Source of the DNA: Saururus chinensis
Lineage: Eukaryota; Streptophyta; Magnoliopsida; Piperales; Saururaceae
Assembly: GCA_035235625.1 (NCBI GenBank)
Contig: CP141148.1
Span: 930,001-994,000, forward strand
Direction: 5' to 3'
Length of the DNA: 64,000 nt
Numbering within the stretch: the first letter of the stretch is position 1; the number at the start of each line of letters is the position of its first letter. A model generated the notes under the pieces. It was not told the origin of the DNA and did no database searches. It saw only the letters and a program-made list of their open reading frames with translations. This document shows, piece by piece, positions 42,887-54,360 of this stretch. The translations under genes were made by a program, and so were the position numbers.

Positions 42887-45800
42887 ATACTCCACCACAC
42901 TTCTGCTATTCGCCTTGACCTCGAGGCAACCAAGGCGGGTAGCGAACCATGAACTCATCCTCAGAGATCCACATGGCATCCTCAAGGGGCTGGCCCTGCC
43001 AAGAAACGAGCACCTCTATAATGATACAACCCGAACGGTGGACCCGACGCTTATCAAGCACCGAGGCTAAAATAGGATCGAAAGGCAAGACCGATCCCTT
43101 CAAAGGAGGTGGTGGAGCATCAGTGGTGAGGGAAATGTCACCTACGCATCGATGGAGCTTGGAGACATGGAAGACGGGGGTGAACTAAGGAGCCAAGCGA
43201 TAGAGCAAGGCAATAAGCCACCGGGCCGATAAGCTCCACCACAGCATATGGACCATGGAAATGGAGGGCGAGCTTGGAATGCTCTGGCTGAAAAAAGGAT
43301 GTCTGGCACTGAGGGAGAACAGAGATATAAACCAAGTCGCCCACCACAAACTCTCTATCAGTGTGATGGCCATCATAAATTTGTTTCATCCAGTTCTGGG
43401 TAGAGGACAAGTTCTCCTTAAGCTGGCAAATAACCTCGTCCCGTGTCTGTAGCATATAATCCACCTCGGCTACAGAGGAGTGGTGAGGTACATAAGATAA
43501 CACGATCGGTGGTGGGCGGCCATACAACACCTCAAAAGGAGTAAAGCCCATGCGAGTGTGAAAGGCGGTGTTATATGACCACTCCACCCATGGAAGAAGC
43601 TGGAGCCATCAACGGGGCTGAGACATAGTGAAACAATGGAGATAATGCTCCAAACAATGGTTCACCACCTCCATCTGATCATCTGTCTATGGGTGATAAG
43701 CGGTGTTCATGTGGAGAGAGGTGCCTTGTAAAGCGAAGAACTTCCGCCAAAACTGAGAGATGAAGGTCCTATCTCAATCTGATACAATAGTGCAAGGCAT
43801 GTCGTGGAGTTTGGCCACCTCCCGTACATAGAGCTCTACCATTGTCTTAGTGGTGAATAGGTGACCCAAAGCACAAAGTGAGCATACTTGGACAACCAAT
43901 CCACCACCACTAGAATTACCAACTTGCCTTACACCACGGGCAAGGCCTCATGAAGTCAATTGAAACATCCTCCCAAACCTTGTCAGGAATGGGTAATGGC
44001 TGAAGCAAACCGGTAGGAGACATCATGGCAGCCTTAACTCTTTGACATACATCACAAGCGGCAACATACTCGTATACCGATCGTCGAATACCCTACCACA
44101 TAAAGCTCTGGTTGACCCACTTATATGTGTTGAATGCCCCTTCATGACCAGCCACCGAGGTGTCATGGAAGTGGGAAAGAATGTGCATGCGAAGATCAGC
44201 AACATCAGGTACCCAAAGGCAGTCCTTCAAAAAGAGAAGGTTATCCTGCCACAAAAAGAAGGGACTGCCTACGGGGTCAGCCTAGAGAGATGTAACCAAG
44301 GTATGTGTTGGAGGATCCTCAGTGTAGGCCCGCCTCAACTCAACAATGAAGGGGCAAGACGGAATAAAAAGAGCTAGGCATGAATTGGTAGTAGAGCTAC
44401 AAGAAAGGGCGTTGGCCACAGTGTTGTCCGACCCTTTTTTGTAAACAACCTCATAATCATAACTAACTTATTAACCTACCGTTGTTGTGCTGGAGCGGAC
44501 ACCTGCTACTCAAGGAAGTATTTCAAGGGCTAGCGGTCAGTGCAGATAAAAAATTGGTGGCCAAGCAAGTAGGGACGCCATTTGTCCACGATAAGAACAA
44601 TAGTGAGCATCTCCTTCTCGTAAACAGACAAGGACGAGTGACCCACCAAAGCCTTACTGAAGTAGGCAATGGGGCGTTTGTCCTGCAACAACACTGCCCC
44701 TAGGCTCATCTCCATAACATCTATTTCAACCACAAATGGGATGCTGAAATCAGGGAGAATAAGGATAGGGGCGGAGGCCATTGACTGTTTTAGCTAGTCA
44801 AAGGCCGCTTGGGAAGCCTTAGTCTAATGGAACACCCCCTTCTTTAGAAGCTTTGTAAGAGGTCGAGCAATCTCACCATATCGGTTGATGAACCTCCTAT
44901 AGTAGCCTGTGAGTCCCAAAAACCTTGTAGCGCGTGGACACAAGAAGGTGACGGCCAAGAGGGCATGGCGACCACCTTCGATGGGTCAATGGTGACCCCA
45001 TCCCGAGAGATGATGTGTCCCAAATAATCAACCTATGGGCTGCCAAAAGAACACTTCGAACACTTAAATAACAAATTATCTCTCCGAATAGAGAAGACAG
45101 ACCTGAGATGCTCCAAGTGGTCCACCCATGACTTGTCATAGATGAGGATATCATCAAAGAAGCCCAAGAGGAAGTGACGGAAGAAGGGCCTGAAGAGGTC
45201 GTTCATAAGGCTTTGAAAGGTGGATGGGGCGTTGGTCAGCCATAATGGCATGACGAGGAACTCAAAATGGCCATCATGAGTTCGAAAGTCGGTCTTGTGC
45301 ATGTCGGTTGGCTACACCCGAATCTGATGGTAACCCAATCGGAGATCGAGTTTAGTGAAGACTATTGCACCAGCCAGCTCGTCCACAAGCTCCTCTATCA
45401 CAGGAATGGGGTACTTTTCCTTGACGGTGATGGCATTCAAAGCCCAATACTTGACACAAAACCGCCAAGTGTCGTCCTTCTTACAAACAAGCAACACAGA
45501 AGTGGAGAAGGAGCTAGTGCTAGGGCGGATGATACTGGACCAAAGCATGTCAGCCACAAGGTGCTCTATCTCTGACTTTTGAATGTGAGGATATTGGCAC
45601 GTGCAGACGTTGGCCGGAGAGGCCTCGGGGATGATAGGAATAGTGTGGTCATGAGGCCGCACTGGTGGAAGGCCCTTTGGCTCAACAAACACATTTGTAT
45701 GTTCCGCCAATAAGTCAAGAAGATCTTAAGGCAGCTCGTCTAGATATACATTGACCGCTGCCCACTACTAAAGGAGGAACCCCTGGGGTGCAGACCGGAA

Positions 45801-46820
45801 GAAGGAACTGGCTGTTTGGGCTGAAAGGAGGGTGCTCAGTGGAGATCCTTGAATCTGAACCTGTTGTCCCTGAATCTCGAAGTCCATAACCATGTCTCTA
45901 AAGTTCCAAACCACATCCCCAAGATCTTGTAGCCATTGAACCCCTAGCACCATGTCGGCCCCCTTCGTGGGCAGCAAGAAAAGATTGGTGACGAAGGTGT
46001 CACCTTGGATGGAGAGGGCAGCCTGAGCACATACTCCGAAACTCCTGAGATGCTTCTCGTCACCGATTAGAACATCGAAAGGCTTCAAATCTTACATGAA
46101 GTAGCCAAGTCATTGAACCACCTTGTCATTGATGAAGTTGTGGGTGGAACCGTTGTCAATCAAGATGGCCACATGCTACCGCTTGAGGTGGCCTTGAAGC
46201 CACATCGTATGAGGAGTAAATGCCCCCGAGAAGGCATGCACAGAGATCTCGGGCAGCACGTCTGTAACGACCCGTTTTTTCGGTTACGCTTAACCCGAGA
46301 GGGTTAAGGGTAATTCGATAATTTGAGATTAATATTAAGGGTTTTATACTCGTAGCCAGGTAAAGCTTGGCATAACGAGCGTAACGATTCGAAGAACACA
46401 TGAAACAGAGGTCGGGACCGGAAATTACGATATTTGAGAAACGTGCAATATAGGTGGGACCCACTTGGAAATAGTGTGTTTTGCTGCTTTAAGTGGGTTT
46501 GTATCGAAGGGCTCGAAGATACGAGTCCAACGGTACCTAGAACGCGCGAATCCGATTCAGGGGTAGAAAGATGCGCGCGTTTGTAATTTTAAGTATAAAA
46601 ATAAAAAAGAAAAATAGAAAATTGAGTTAAGCCGGCGCGCGGCGCGCAGCGCGAGCTGGCGCGGCGCGACGCACGCCCGCGTTACCGCGGGCATCGCGGT
46701 TCCGCACGGGCCGCGGGATCGCGCGCGGTCGCGACCCGCGCGGACCCGGCGGCGCCGCCGCCGAAACCGTGGTGCCGCCAAAAATGGCAGCGCGGCACCG
46801 CGGTTTCGGCGCACCGGGGG

Positions 46821-46830
46821 TCTATAAAAC
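46821..46830 (+). promoter_or_regulatory. TATA box of the 2.3 kb solo LTR
   Basis: TCTATAAAAC follows a very GC-rich block and lies about 560 bp into the LTR, in line with the TATA boxes of the other long LTRs in the window. Confidence 0.55.
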
Positions 46831-46879
46831 CCCCATTCTTCCTGTTTTTCAGTCAGATTTTCATTACCCCCGTTTCTAA

Positions 46880-47400
46880 CCGTTCTGAGGCCGATTAAGG
46901 CCATTCAAGACCCGTTTCCTACTAAATCGAGTATGCTCTACGGAATGGAGCTGCCCGTTCTTCGAGTTGGAGACCGTATGATGAGGAAACGTCCCAAAAC
47001 AAGAGGAGGTCATGCCTGTTATCTTCATGCACCGGTGAACTTCATTTTCTCTGTTTCTGGCCATCCCAACTCCGATTTAGTCGGTCCAAGAGGCGTTCTT
47101 GACTAAATCGAGTATGTTCTACGTGGTGGAGGGTTCTGTTTTCTAAGTTGGTAATCGTATGAAGAGGAAACACCCCAAGACAAAGAAAGGTTCTACCCGT
47201 ACCGACAAACTTTATTTTCTCTGTTTCTGGCCATCCCAACTTCGATTTAGTCAGTCCAAGAGACGTTCTTGATTAAATCAAGTATGTTCTACGCGATGGA
47301 GAGGTCTGTTCTTTGATTCGGCAATCATATAAGGAGAAAATGCCCCGAGACAAGGAGAGGCTCCACCCGTCATCCTCGAGCAACGAACAAGAAATATGGG
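46880..47400 (+). repeat. Three tandem units of about 175 bp in the LTR
   Basis: Each unit has a CGATTTAGTC..GTCCAAGA-type start, a GACTAAATCGAGTATGTTCT core and GGCCATCCCAACT at its end. Units start near 46885, 47070 and 47240 and have diverged by 10-20 percent. Confidence 0.75.
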
Positions 47401-47694
47401 CCCGGAGCAAGACGGGATTTTGTCCGAAGTTGCCAAGCTACATCAAGAGAAGTAATCCACACTTGGGGAGGTTCTGTCCGCCACTCACGGGCATAGGAAA
47501 CGAGAAGAGTCTACGGTAAGGAGAACATTTATACGTAGTCTTTCGGTACAAGACGAGGAACGTATGGAGGATAGAGGAAGCTCCATCTAATATCTTCGGA
47601 TCTGAAGGGGAGGATGCTCGTGTGAGCAACTCCGTATACCGTTACCATACGAGACATAAGGGCAGTAAGCAACTCTGTATTCCGCTACTATACC

Positions 47695-47960
47695 TATATG
47701 CTATGTATCTATATGCCATGCTAGGTGCCTATATGTCATGCTATGTGCCTATATACCATGCTATGTGCCTATATACTATGCTATGTGCCTATATGTCATG
47801 CTATGTGCCTATATACTATGCTATGTACCTATATGCCATGCTATGTGCCTATATACTATGCTATGTGCCTCTATGTCATGCTATGTGCCTATATACTATG
47901 CTATGTGCCTATATGCCATGCTATGTGCCTATGTACTATGCTACGTGCCTAGATGTCATG
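47695..47960 (+). repeat. 20-bp tandem array, about 13 copies
   Basis: The unit CTATGTGCCTATATACTATG (variants ATGTCATG, ATGCCATG) repeats with an exact 20-bp period. Because 20 is not a multiple of 3, open frames arise in all three frames (runs of Cys, Tyr, Met and Pro). These are artefacts of the repeat and not genes. Confidence 0.95.
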
Positions 47961-48228
47961 ATATATACTTACATGACATGTGTGGTCTCGCTCTAGGGTG
48001 GAGCGAGACGTGTAATTTGTGTTCTCGGTCTCGGCTCAGTGATAGAGCGAGATATGTGTATGAGATTTTGATCCCGCTCTGTGGTAGAGCGAGATGTACG
48101 ATTCCGTTAATTTATTAACTTCCGCTTGACTCCGATATATGATGAGTGTTTGTATACTCCGATTAAATATTCGGAGATATGTATTTTATACGTATAATTT
48201 TGTGATATTTGTAGTATGTAGTAACCAT

Positions 48229-48321
48229 TAGGCAGAACTACGTTCGGATCCGATCGTATTGGGATAATATCCAATACGTACGTAGGCAACCAACGGCAAG
48301 GCAACGTTGGCCCGATCCAAA
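48229..48321 (+). ncRNA. Conserved, possibly pseudoknotted RNA block in LTR (copy B)
   Basis: The pairings are P1 CTACGT 48238-48243 with ACGTAG 48280-48285; P2 TTCGGATC 48243-48250 with GATCCAAA 48314-48321 (one mismatch); a hairpin CGTATTGG 48255-48262 with CCAATACG 48271-48278; and P3 CCAACG 48290-48295 with CGTTGG 48305-48310. P1 and P2 cross. Compared with copy A (7899-8001), P3 keeps its pairing while two of its base pairs change. The role is unknown; this is a by-eye prediction. Confidence 0.45.
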
Positions 48322-49439
48322 TCATTATAACAATATGTTTTATTCTGTTTTACATGCGACGAACTATGAAGCTTCGTCGTGTGTACGTGTTCGTTACAAC
48401 CTAAGTCTACGTACGAGGAAGCCTTAAAGCTCCATAGTGCGTAGACGAACGTTGTACCTCTCGCACTTAGATGATGATTCCTGGCTCAAGGAAAGAGAAA
48501 TTTCCTATTAGTGATTTGTGGGCCCGGCTCGGGTCGGGTCATTACAACGTCGCCATAGTGGGAAGTGTCTGATCTGTTCGCCACGTCCTCCTCCTCGATC
48601 TCCTCCATGAGGAGGCTGCCCTTGATGGAACAACGGTGCCCTGGGATGAACTTTTCATCACAGCGGAAGCATAGCCCCTTGGACCAACATCCTTCCATTT
48701 GTGTTAGTGTGAGATGATGGACAATCTGGCCTGGCGGAGGGGGCTGTTGGCCAAGGCGACCTGGCAATGGGGCGGGAAGGGGGTTGGCGTTGACAGTAGA
48801 ACGAGGGAAGGGACCAAGCTGCCCCCCTCTCCGCTGCCTAGACAACTTCTCCTCCTCAATTCGTGCATGCCGCACGATGTCCCACTTGCTGGCGCATGGG
48901 AAGTGGCGCATCTCCTCTGAAATCTCCAGTTTGAGCCCCCTCTTGAACATCCCTACCAAGGCTGCCACTAGTCAATCGAGGAGGCGGTTGGCAACCTTCA
49001 TGAACTCCATGTAGTAGGCTTGGACGGTGGTGGTTTGTCGCAGCGCTGAGAGCATCTCATTGAAGTCCTGGAACTCGTTGAGGCCAAACTAGATACAAAG
49101 TTTATCAGAGAAGGCAGCCCAAGTGGGGTAGCGCACCTCCTTCTCAAAACTCCAGAACCAAACGGAAGCATCACTGTCTAGGTGGAACGTGGCTACGTGT
49201 CTCCATTTAGCCTCAGAGTGCATTCCCTAGTAGGCTTCAAATATAAGAGATCATGTGACTGTCACAAGGTTAGTGTTGACTCATTTATGTAGAACCCAAA
49301 GGAAGTCAACTGACCATCCCCTAGCATCGCACCTTTGGATTGCGAGAAAATGTTATGGCCTCTTTAAAGACTTTGTGGACATCACACCTAAAAGCATAAC
49401 AAGTTATATTTCGAAGCACTGGGGCATAATTGCGAACTA

Positions 49440-50570
49440 CAAGAAATGCTAGTCTAGTGTGTTATTATTTACACGCTTAAACTATAGTCGATATTGTATT
49501 ACCACATGACGTATGCCAATATCGTGTTATAACCTACATGACATACGCCCATATCCTGTTACCATAAACACGACCAGGCATCATGTATGGATTCCGATCA
49601 CACAAAAACATAAAATGTCTTGCGATCGGGAACATGATGTAAGCTAATGTCGTATAACATTTGCTAAATTGTATTTGGTCGTGCAGGTAAAGCTCTGACT
49701 GATTTAATAGATGGTGACCCAAACGAATTCTACCGCTTACTTCCTTCTTACAGGAGGCAGATAGAATATATAAATCCGGGAAGTGTAGTTGTGCCAATGA
49801 GATCATGTGACATTCCTAGACCTATGGGTGGGTACAATTTCAAAAGAGTATTCTGGATGTTTGGCCCCGTTGTGAGAGCTTTCAGAACAACCTTGAGGCC
49901 ATTGCTAATGGTTGATGCAACTTTTTTTTAAAAGGAAAGTATCCTAGACAGCTATTGATGGCAACTGCATTGGACCGGAACAATAATATGTTGTGCATTG
50001 TATTTGTAGTGGTTGAGAACAAATGTGAGAAAACTTGGTGTTGGTTTCTTGAGTTGCTTAGAAATTATCTGTTATGGTCCTCACCTATATCCGATGGTGG
50101 GCACGATTCACTAGAGGACGATATATCAATGTCTCTAATGATCCGTCGCATGGGTTCGAGAGTCTGCAAGAAGATCTCATGCCGATTGATTGCTGGCGAT
50201 GCTACAGATTGTTATTTTCTTTGTATTTTTAAAGTTCTGTAAAGATTAGTTTTTTGGATGTGTATCATGTAAGCAACAACACGACCAAATAGGCGGTCGT
50301 GTTACTAAGGACCATATTTGATTTGGGTTATGACCAATGACATGTGTCTTTTTCATTTGGTTGATTACACGACATCACATACGTCCTAATACGAGATGTG
50401 AAGTAAACGATAACACAACCTAATATGATTTAGCGTGTATGCAATAACACGATATAATAGGCGATCGTGAGAACTATAATACGATCGGATATATGTGTAC
50501 TACCATTTTGTGCTATTGAATACACGATATTGAAACAAATTGTTTGATCGATTATACACCATCTGACATT
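49440..50570 (+). pseudogene. Mutator-like (MULE) transposase fragment, frameshifted
   Basis: From about 49690 the frame reads through INPGSVVVPM, FKRVFWMFGPVVRAFRTTL and LLMVDATFF. A stop in the T/A run at 49921-49932 is followed, in another frame, by QLLMATALDRNNNML, FVVVENKCEKTWCWFLELL and ISDGGHDS. This is the MULE transposase core: MVDAT carries the first catalytic Asp of the DDE triad and ISDGG the second. The final Glu and the zinc-finger C-terminus are missing. Flanking DNA is full of ACACGA-type words, including CACGACC...GGTCGTG palindromes (50279-50301). No long terminal inverted repeats were delimited. It lies inside the outer LTR element. Confidence 0.75.
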
Positions 50571-51229
50571 CGTACAACAACTAAGTACAAAATAATTGGT
50601 ATAGTAATTAATTACAAAATAATTGGTATAGTCATTAATTACAAAATAATTAGTCACAGTAATTAATTACAAAATAATTGGTCTTTTTACAATTCATCTG
50701 TATCCGGACCAAATTCCTCTTCGATTTGGGTCCGAAGTATAGCAAAGCATATCATCAGCCTGACGAAGCCTAAAACCTCTGCTGTTGTTCTCCAAGCCGG
50801 ATTGAACACTCATTCGGCCGCTGCTTTTTCGGAATCACTGCAAACCCGATCTACGCTACAAAAAAGAACTAGCTTTGGGGCGTACAATTTCAAAACTCAG
50901 CTTACGAGAAACCCTCGTTCAAAAATTCATTCTTCGCAAACTCAAGCCCGTTCCAAAACATAAATCCTTAATCTTCAATGTTTTGGTCGGATAGGTCGCA
51001 AAATCTTCTCACACGCCACTTACATGGTGCTCAATGAAGGGACTTTCTAATCGGAAGTGAGTTTTCAATTGGAACAGAGTTTTTCACTCGGAAGAATCGT
51101 TGGTATCTGAAGTCGTATGCCAATGAATGCGACTTTGTGAGGGTTTAACACAATATAAAACCCTACCTCCGGTCAGGGGTATTTTAGTCCAAATCTTAGC
51201 TTATATCATGTTATTTCAGGTCATATGGC

Positions 51230-52380
51230 ATTTCCGTTTAAAATGCAGAGAATATGGAATAGTTTATTCTTTGGCTAAGCAATATGGAAAAAACTCTTTA
51301 TAATAATAAAATTGAATCATATCAAGAAGTCCTTGCACTAGTTGGTGTTAAATGTGGGATAACTGAGATATGTGGAATGGCAATTGATATGATTTTAAAA
51401 TCTTGTGCTTCACCTGCATCAACCAAAGATGTTGTTGTTAATCTGCTGAAGTTGGTCTAGTACTTGAAGGAAAATCAGATTCTGATAGAACCTATTTTGG
51501 GAAGCCTGAGAAAATGCAAATGGTTGAAAACCAATCATGGGTACGGAACACCTGCTGGTTCTATTCTCATTTATGGGAAAGAAAGTGTAGAGGAAATTGC
51601 TGATCTTGCATTGGTTGATGGGACATTCTATGACAATCTACTTGATTGTTATGTTGAGGAGCTTAAATTAGTTGGTGTTGCAATGGATATAGATCAAGTT
51701 TATCATTTAAAAGTAGAAAATTTAGCCTTCACCAAAGGTGCAATTGGAATTTCAAAGGACGCATCTTTCTTGATTTTGAAATGCTTACAGATGCAGGAGA
51801 ATTCTGATGCTACATTCATTAAGATGGCGAGGTACAAGCCATGGCTGAGATCTAGCATCGGATTTTGTTGCCCAGCCGCATCCATACTCCTTAGTTGTCA
51901 AACAGAAAACTTGGTCAGTGCTTTCAGCAACATTCCTGTAATAGATGAGAGCTTTTATGGGTGTCGCCTTTGGGAATTCAACCATAAGCTACATAATATA
52001 GGTGTTGCAGTTTATTAGAATCAAGTTTTTGTTGTACTCTTCAGTCAAGGAATTTCATTGTGATAGCACTATGCATATGTTAGAGATGCATGCATAGGTT
52101 GAAGGGTTAGATTTTGCTGCACCAAAAATTCCTTTGGTCACTGAAAATATTATCACTTTCATCTTGATTAATTTGAGGTGTTCTTGGATACATTTATGGG
52201 TTCTAGTTGAAGCTGTTCACATAACCCCTCTTAAAGTCAAAGTACATATTGGGTACTATTGCATTGATATTCTGCGTATGAGAATTTCTCTTTGGTTTTT
52301 TGTCAGAGAAGCAGTACGAACTGGAGATATTGCATTGCTTTACAAGGATCCGCAGCTGATAGTCCTACTTTTCATGGGAG
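51230..52380 (+). pseudogene. Intronless gene fragment resembling NO VEIN/HSP90-like ATPase family proteins
   Basis: From about 51320 the frame runs YQEVLALVGVKCGITEI, passes an in-frame stop at 51459-51461, and continues 51464-52018 as ENQILIEPILGSLRKCKWLK, TNHGYGTPAGSILIYG, VDGTFYDNLLDCYVEELKLV and CKWLKT/RYKPWLRSS-type repeats. The pattern (WLKT, GY.SP, ID..FY, Y.EELK.LGV) recalls the repeated region of the plant NO VEIN/histidine-kinase-like ATPase proteins. That match is from memory of the pattern. The ATPase domain is absent. It ends just before the outer element's polypurine tract, so it looks captured. It is not expected to be functional. Confidence 0.5.
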
Positions 52381-52388
52381 AGGGGAAC
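52374..52388 (+). other. Polypurine tract of the outer retroelement
   Basis: The purine-rich run ATGGGAGAGGGGAAC lies directly before the 3' LTR, where plus-strand DNA synthesis would be primed. Confidence 0.7.
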
Positions 52389-52831
52389 TAATGTGGATGA
52401 AAATGTCCTTCCCAGTTTAGTTTTGAACCGAAATAATGATGGTGACAATTTAGACATTTTATCGGCAAGCTGAACTCGGTGATAAAAAGAGGAACGAAAT
52501 GCGGATTTCAATGGACTTAGATCCAGATTCAAAATTCGAATTGTGTTGAAGCTATCTTCATGAAACTTTGAGATCTGAACTTTCTCATGGATTCGAGTTT
52601 TCTTTGATAAATTTCGTCCTTATATTTGTTCGAAATTCATATTATGTTTCTGTTGTTTTGTTAAACGGAATTGAGATATGTAAGAACTTACTATTCGATC
52701 CAATTTGGTTACAGTTTACATGTATTTTCTTTCGATTAATCAAAATAAGAGATACAAATTTGAGTTCAACAATTTGTCATTTCTCTCTTGAGTGAAATTC
52801 GAGCTAGTGAGCTTCAAATGCTGCTCCATCA
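52389..52831 (+). repeat. 3' LTR of the outer retroelement
   Basis: It begins TAATGTGGATGAAAATGTCC (first base pair of the terminus mutated compared with TGATG in the 5' LTR) and ends TGCTGCTCCATCA. It is followed by the target duplication cgttg. Confidence 0.88.
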
Positions 52832-52836
52832 CGTTG

Positions 52837-54360
52837 CTTTTAGGATGGTCATACATGTATGTCGCCTTGGTGCTGTCATCCGGACAAACTCCGTGACAAG
52901 GTAGCTCGAGTTCAACAGCATCGAGTTCTCATACTTGTAAAATATTAGGAAGGCTTGAATGGTAGTTCCAAGTAGTCAAACTATATTGGAATTAGAAGGT
53001 AAAAATGGAGTTTTAGCATGGGAGTGAGAGTTACCGAGTGGCCGAGAACAAGTTGTAATCCTTTTATCCACAAAATTAAGTGGTCCGGAGGAGTTGCTTC
53101 GGCTGCAAGCTTGGTTGAAACGAATCAAAGTGGGCCAATCCCATGGCCATGAGCATGAACAGAGACAAAGAAGTAGCTCTTGTGCATCAGTCATCGTGTT
53201 AACCATCATCGCATTTTTACGCTTATTATATGCATATATGGAACTAACATATCTCCCATGAGAATGCCGGAGCTTGCAAAGTCGATGTTGATCTTCCGTA
53301 CACCCGGTGAATGAAGAAAGAAGCCGCCATGCAGGTCAAAGGGTAGTCTCTCCCCATTGGCTCCTCCAAATGACTTTAGGCTCACACTACCGACCAGGTC
53401 ATGCAAGCTGCTGCTCCCCCCTTTTTATATGCTGCTGCTCATGATGATGATGATGAAAAGATTCCATCTTTTTGTATGGAAATGGAAGGCTTCCATCGAT
53501 CTTTGCTGAATTTTTAGCCAAAAAAAAAAAAAAACTAAAAAACTAAAAATCTGTCTTTTCTGAACGAGTGAGAGCTGCAGTCACCCCCGTCTAATTTCAC
53601 ATGATTCAAGTGGATGTGCCCACCAGAACAAAGGACCCAACAACAAAGGAAGTAAATTAAGATGGGTAGGTACCACCCCAATTGAATCTTACCAAATCAA
53701 CGGGATTAAGATATAATTACTGACACGAGTGAAATTATAAAGAAGTTGTTCACTATTGATTTCTTCAACTTATCTTAAAACAAGGCTGATGATGTTCATT
53801 TGACAGTAGTTCTGCTGCATAGGCTCCAGCTCTCGCTTTGCTGGCAATCAAGGCGACATGGTCCCTCAAGAATATGAATTTCCCTTAAATCCTAAACCCT
53901 AGTTGAATTCTGCAGTCCCTTCGCAAACAGGACCACTGGAAGGGGGGACCCACTCTGCGTGGTGGTATGAAACTGAACGTCCCTTGGGTGATTGATGCGA
54001 ACACCAATTATGGATCAAATCCATACACAAAACACCAATAATCTTGGAAGGAGGCCCTCATTTTTTTCCCATTTTAACCTTGTTTCTCCTTTTGCCCTAA
54101 AATCGTGAGTTCTATAGGACAAGATGTTTCCCATTAGAGGTTTTTCCCAAAATATATAGTCCAAAGGTACAACATATCAGTCTCACATTCTCATGTAATA
54201 TAATATGGGCTTTATGCACATGGAAATCTCTATATGTGGCATGTCTTTATCTTATTTTTTTTTCTTTATAACCTCATGCAGGCTGGTGTATTACATAAAA
54301 TAAGGAGATAGTTTGTATAATATTTTATATCTTAGGGTTATTTTGGTAAAATCCTATTTC
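52837..54360. other. Intergenic region upstream of the NAC-like gene
   Basis: Low-copy-looking DNA without recognised repeats. A minus-strand frame at 53206-53406 (FDLHGGFFLHSPGVRKINID) reads smoothly but matches no family I know. Poly-A runs occur at about 53520 and 53540. Confidence 0.35.

Larger units (their letters stand above)
46263..48546 (+). repeat. Solo LTR (2284 bp) splitting the chromovirus
   Basis: It begins TGTAACGACCCG and ends GGGTCGGGTCATTACA. The target duplication acgtc (46258-46262 and 48547-48551) is perfect and the host gag-pol resumes directly. A GC-rich block (46620-46800) precedes a TATA box (TCTATAAAAC, 46821). Then come three units of about 175 bp (46880-47400), a 20-bp satellite-like array (47695-47960) and a conserved structured block (48229-48321). 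It is non-coding. It must be younger than the chromovirus insertion. Confidence 0.92.
42900..49230 (-). pseudogene. Ty3/gypsy chromovirus gag-pol, decayed and split
   Basis: Minus-strand domains in order: gag (about 49230-48750), zinc knuckle CFRCDEKFIPGHRC (about 48690-48630), protease region with GADMVLGVQWLQDLG (about 45960-45920), reverse transcriptase (45710-45000) with PHIQKSEIEHLVADML, KLDLRLGYHQIRV and FFDDILIY (the usual YVDD is changed to FFDD), RNase H (44780-44530), integrase (about 44300-43400, degraded) with NTAFHTRMGFTPFEVLYGR, and a C-terminal chromodomain with VLVSWQGQPLEDAMWISEDE (about 43020-42950). The chromodomain places it among plant chromoviruses. Stops and frameshifts divide every domain, so it is dead. 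A 2.3 kb solo LTR sits between the zinc knuckle and the protease. The gag 5' end and the 5' LTR are missing. Confidence 0.9.
41758..52831 (+). mobile_element. LTR retroelement with TSD, carrying nested elements and a captured gene fragment
   Basis: Related LTRs lie at 41758-42239 and 52389-52831. The 5-bp target duplication cgttg (41753-41757 and 52832-52836) is perfect, a primer binding site follows the first LTR, and a purine tract (GGGAGAGGGGAAC) precedes the second. The 11 kb span is mostly foreign: a minus-strand Ty3 chromovirus split by a solo LTR (about 42593-49230), a MULE transposase fragment (about 49690-50245) and an intronless host-gene-like fragment (about 51290-52380). No gag-pol of its own is recognisable, so superfamily (Ty1/copia or a non-autonomous derivative) is open. 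Confidence 0.8.

Noticed and set aside
47622..48118. Three overlapping Cys/Tyr/Met-rich open frames of 75-126 codons
   Set aside because: They are translations of a 20-bp tandem array in three frames inside a solo LTR, with no domain and no gene context.
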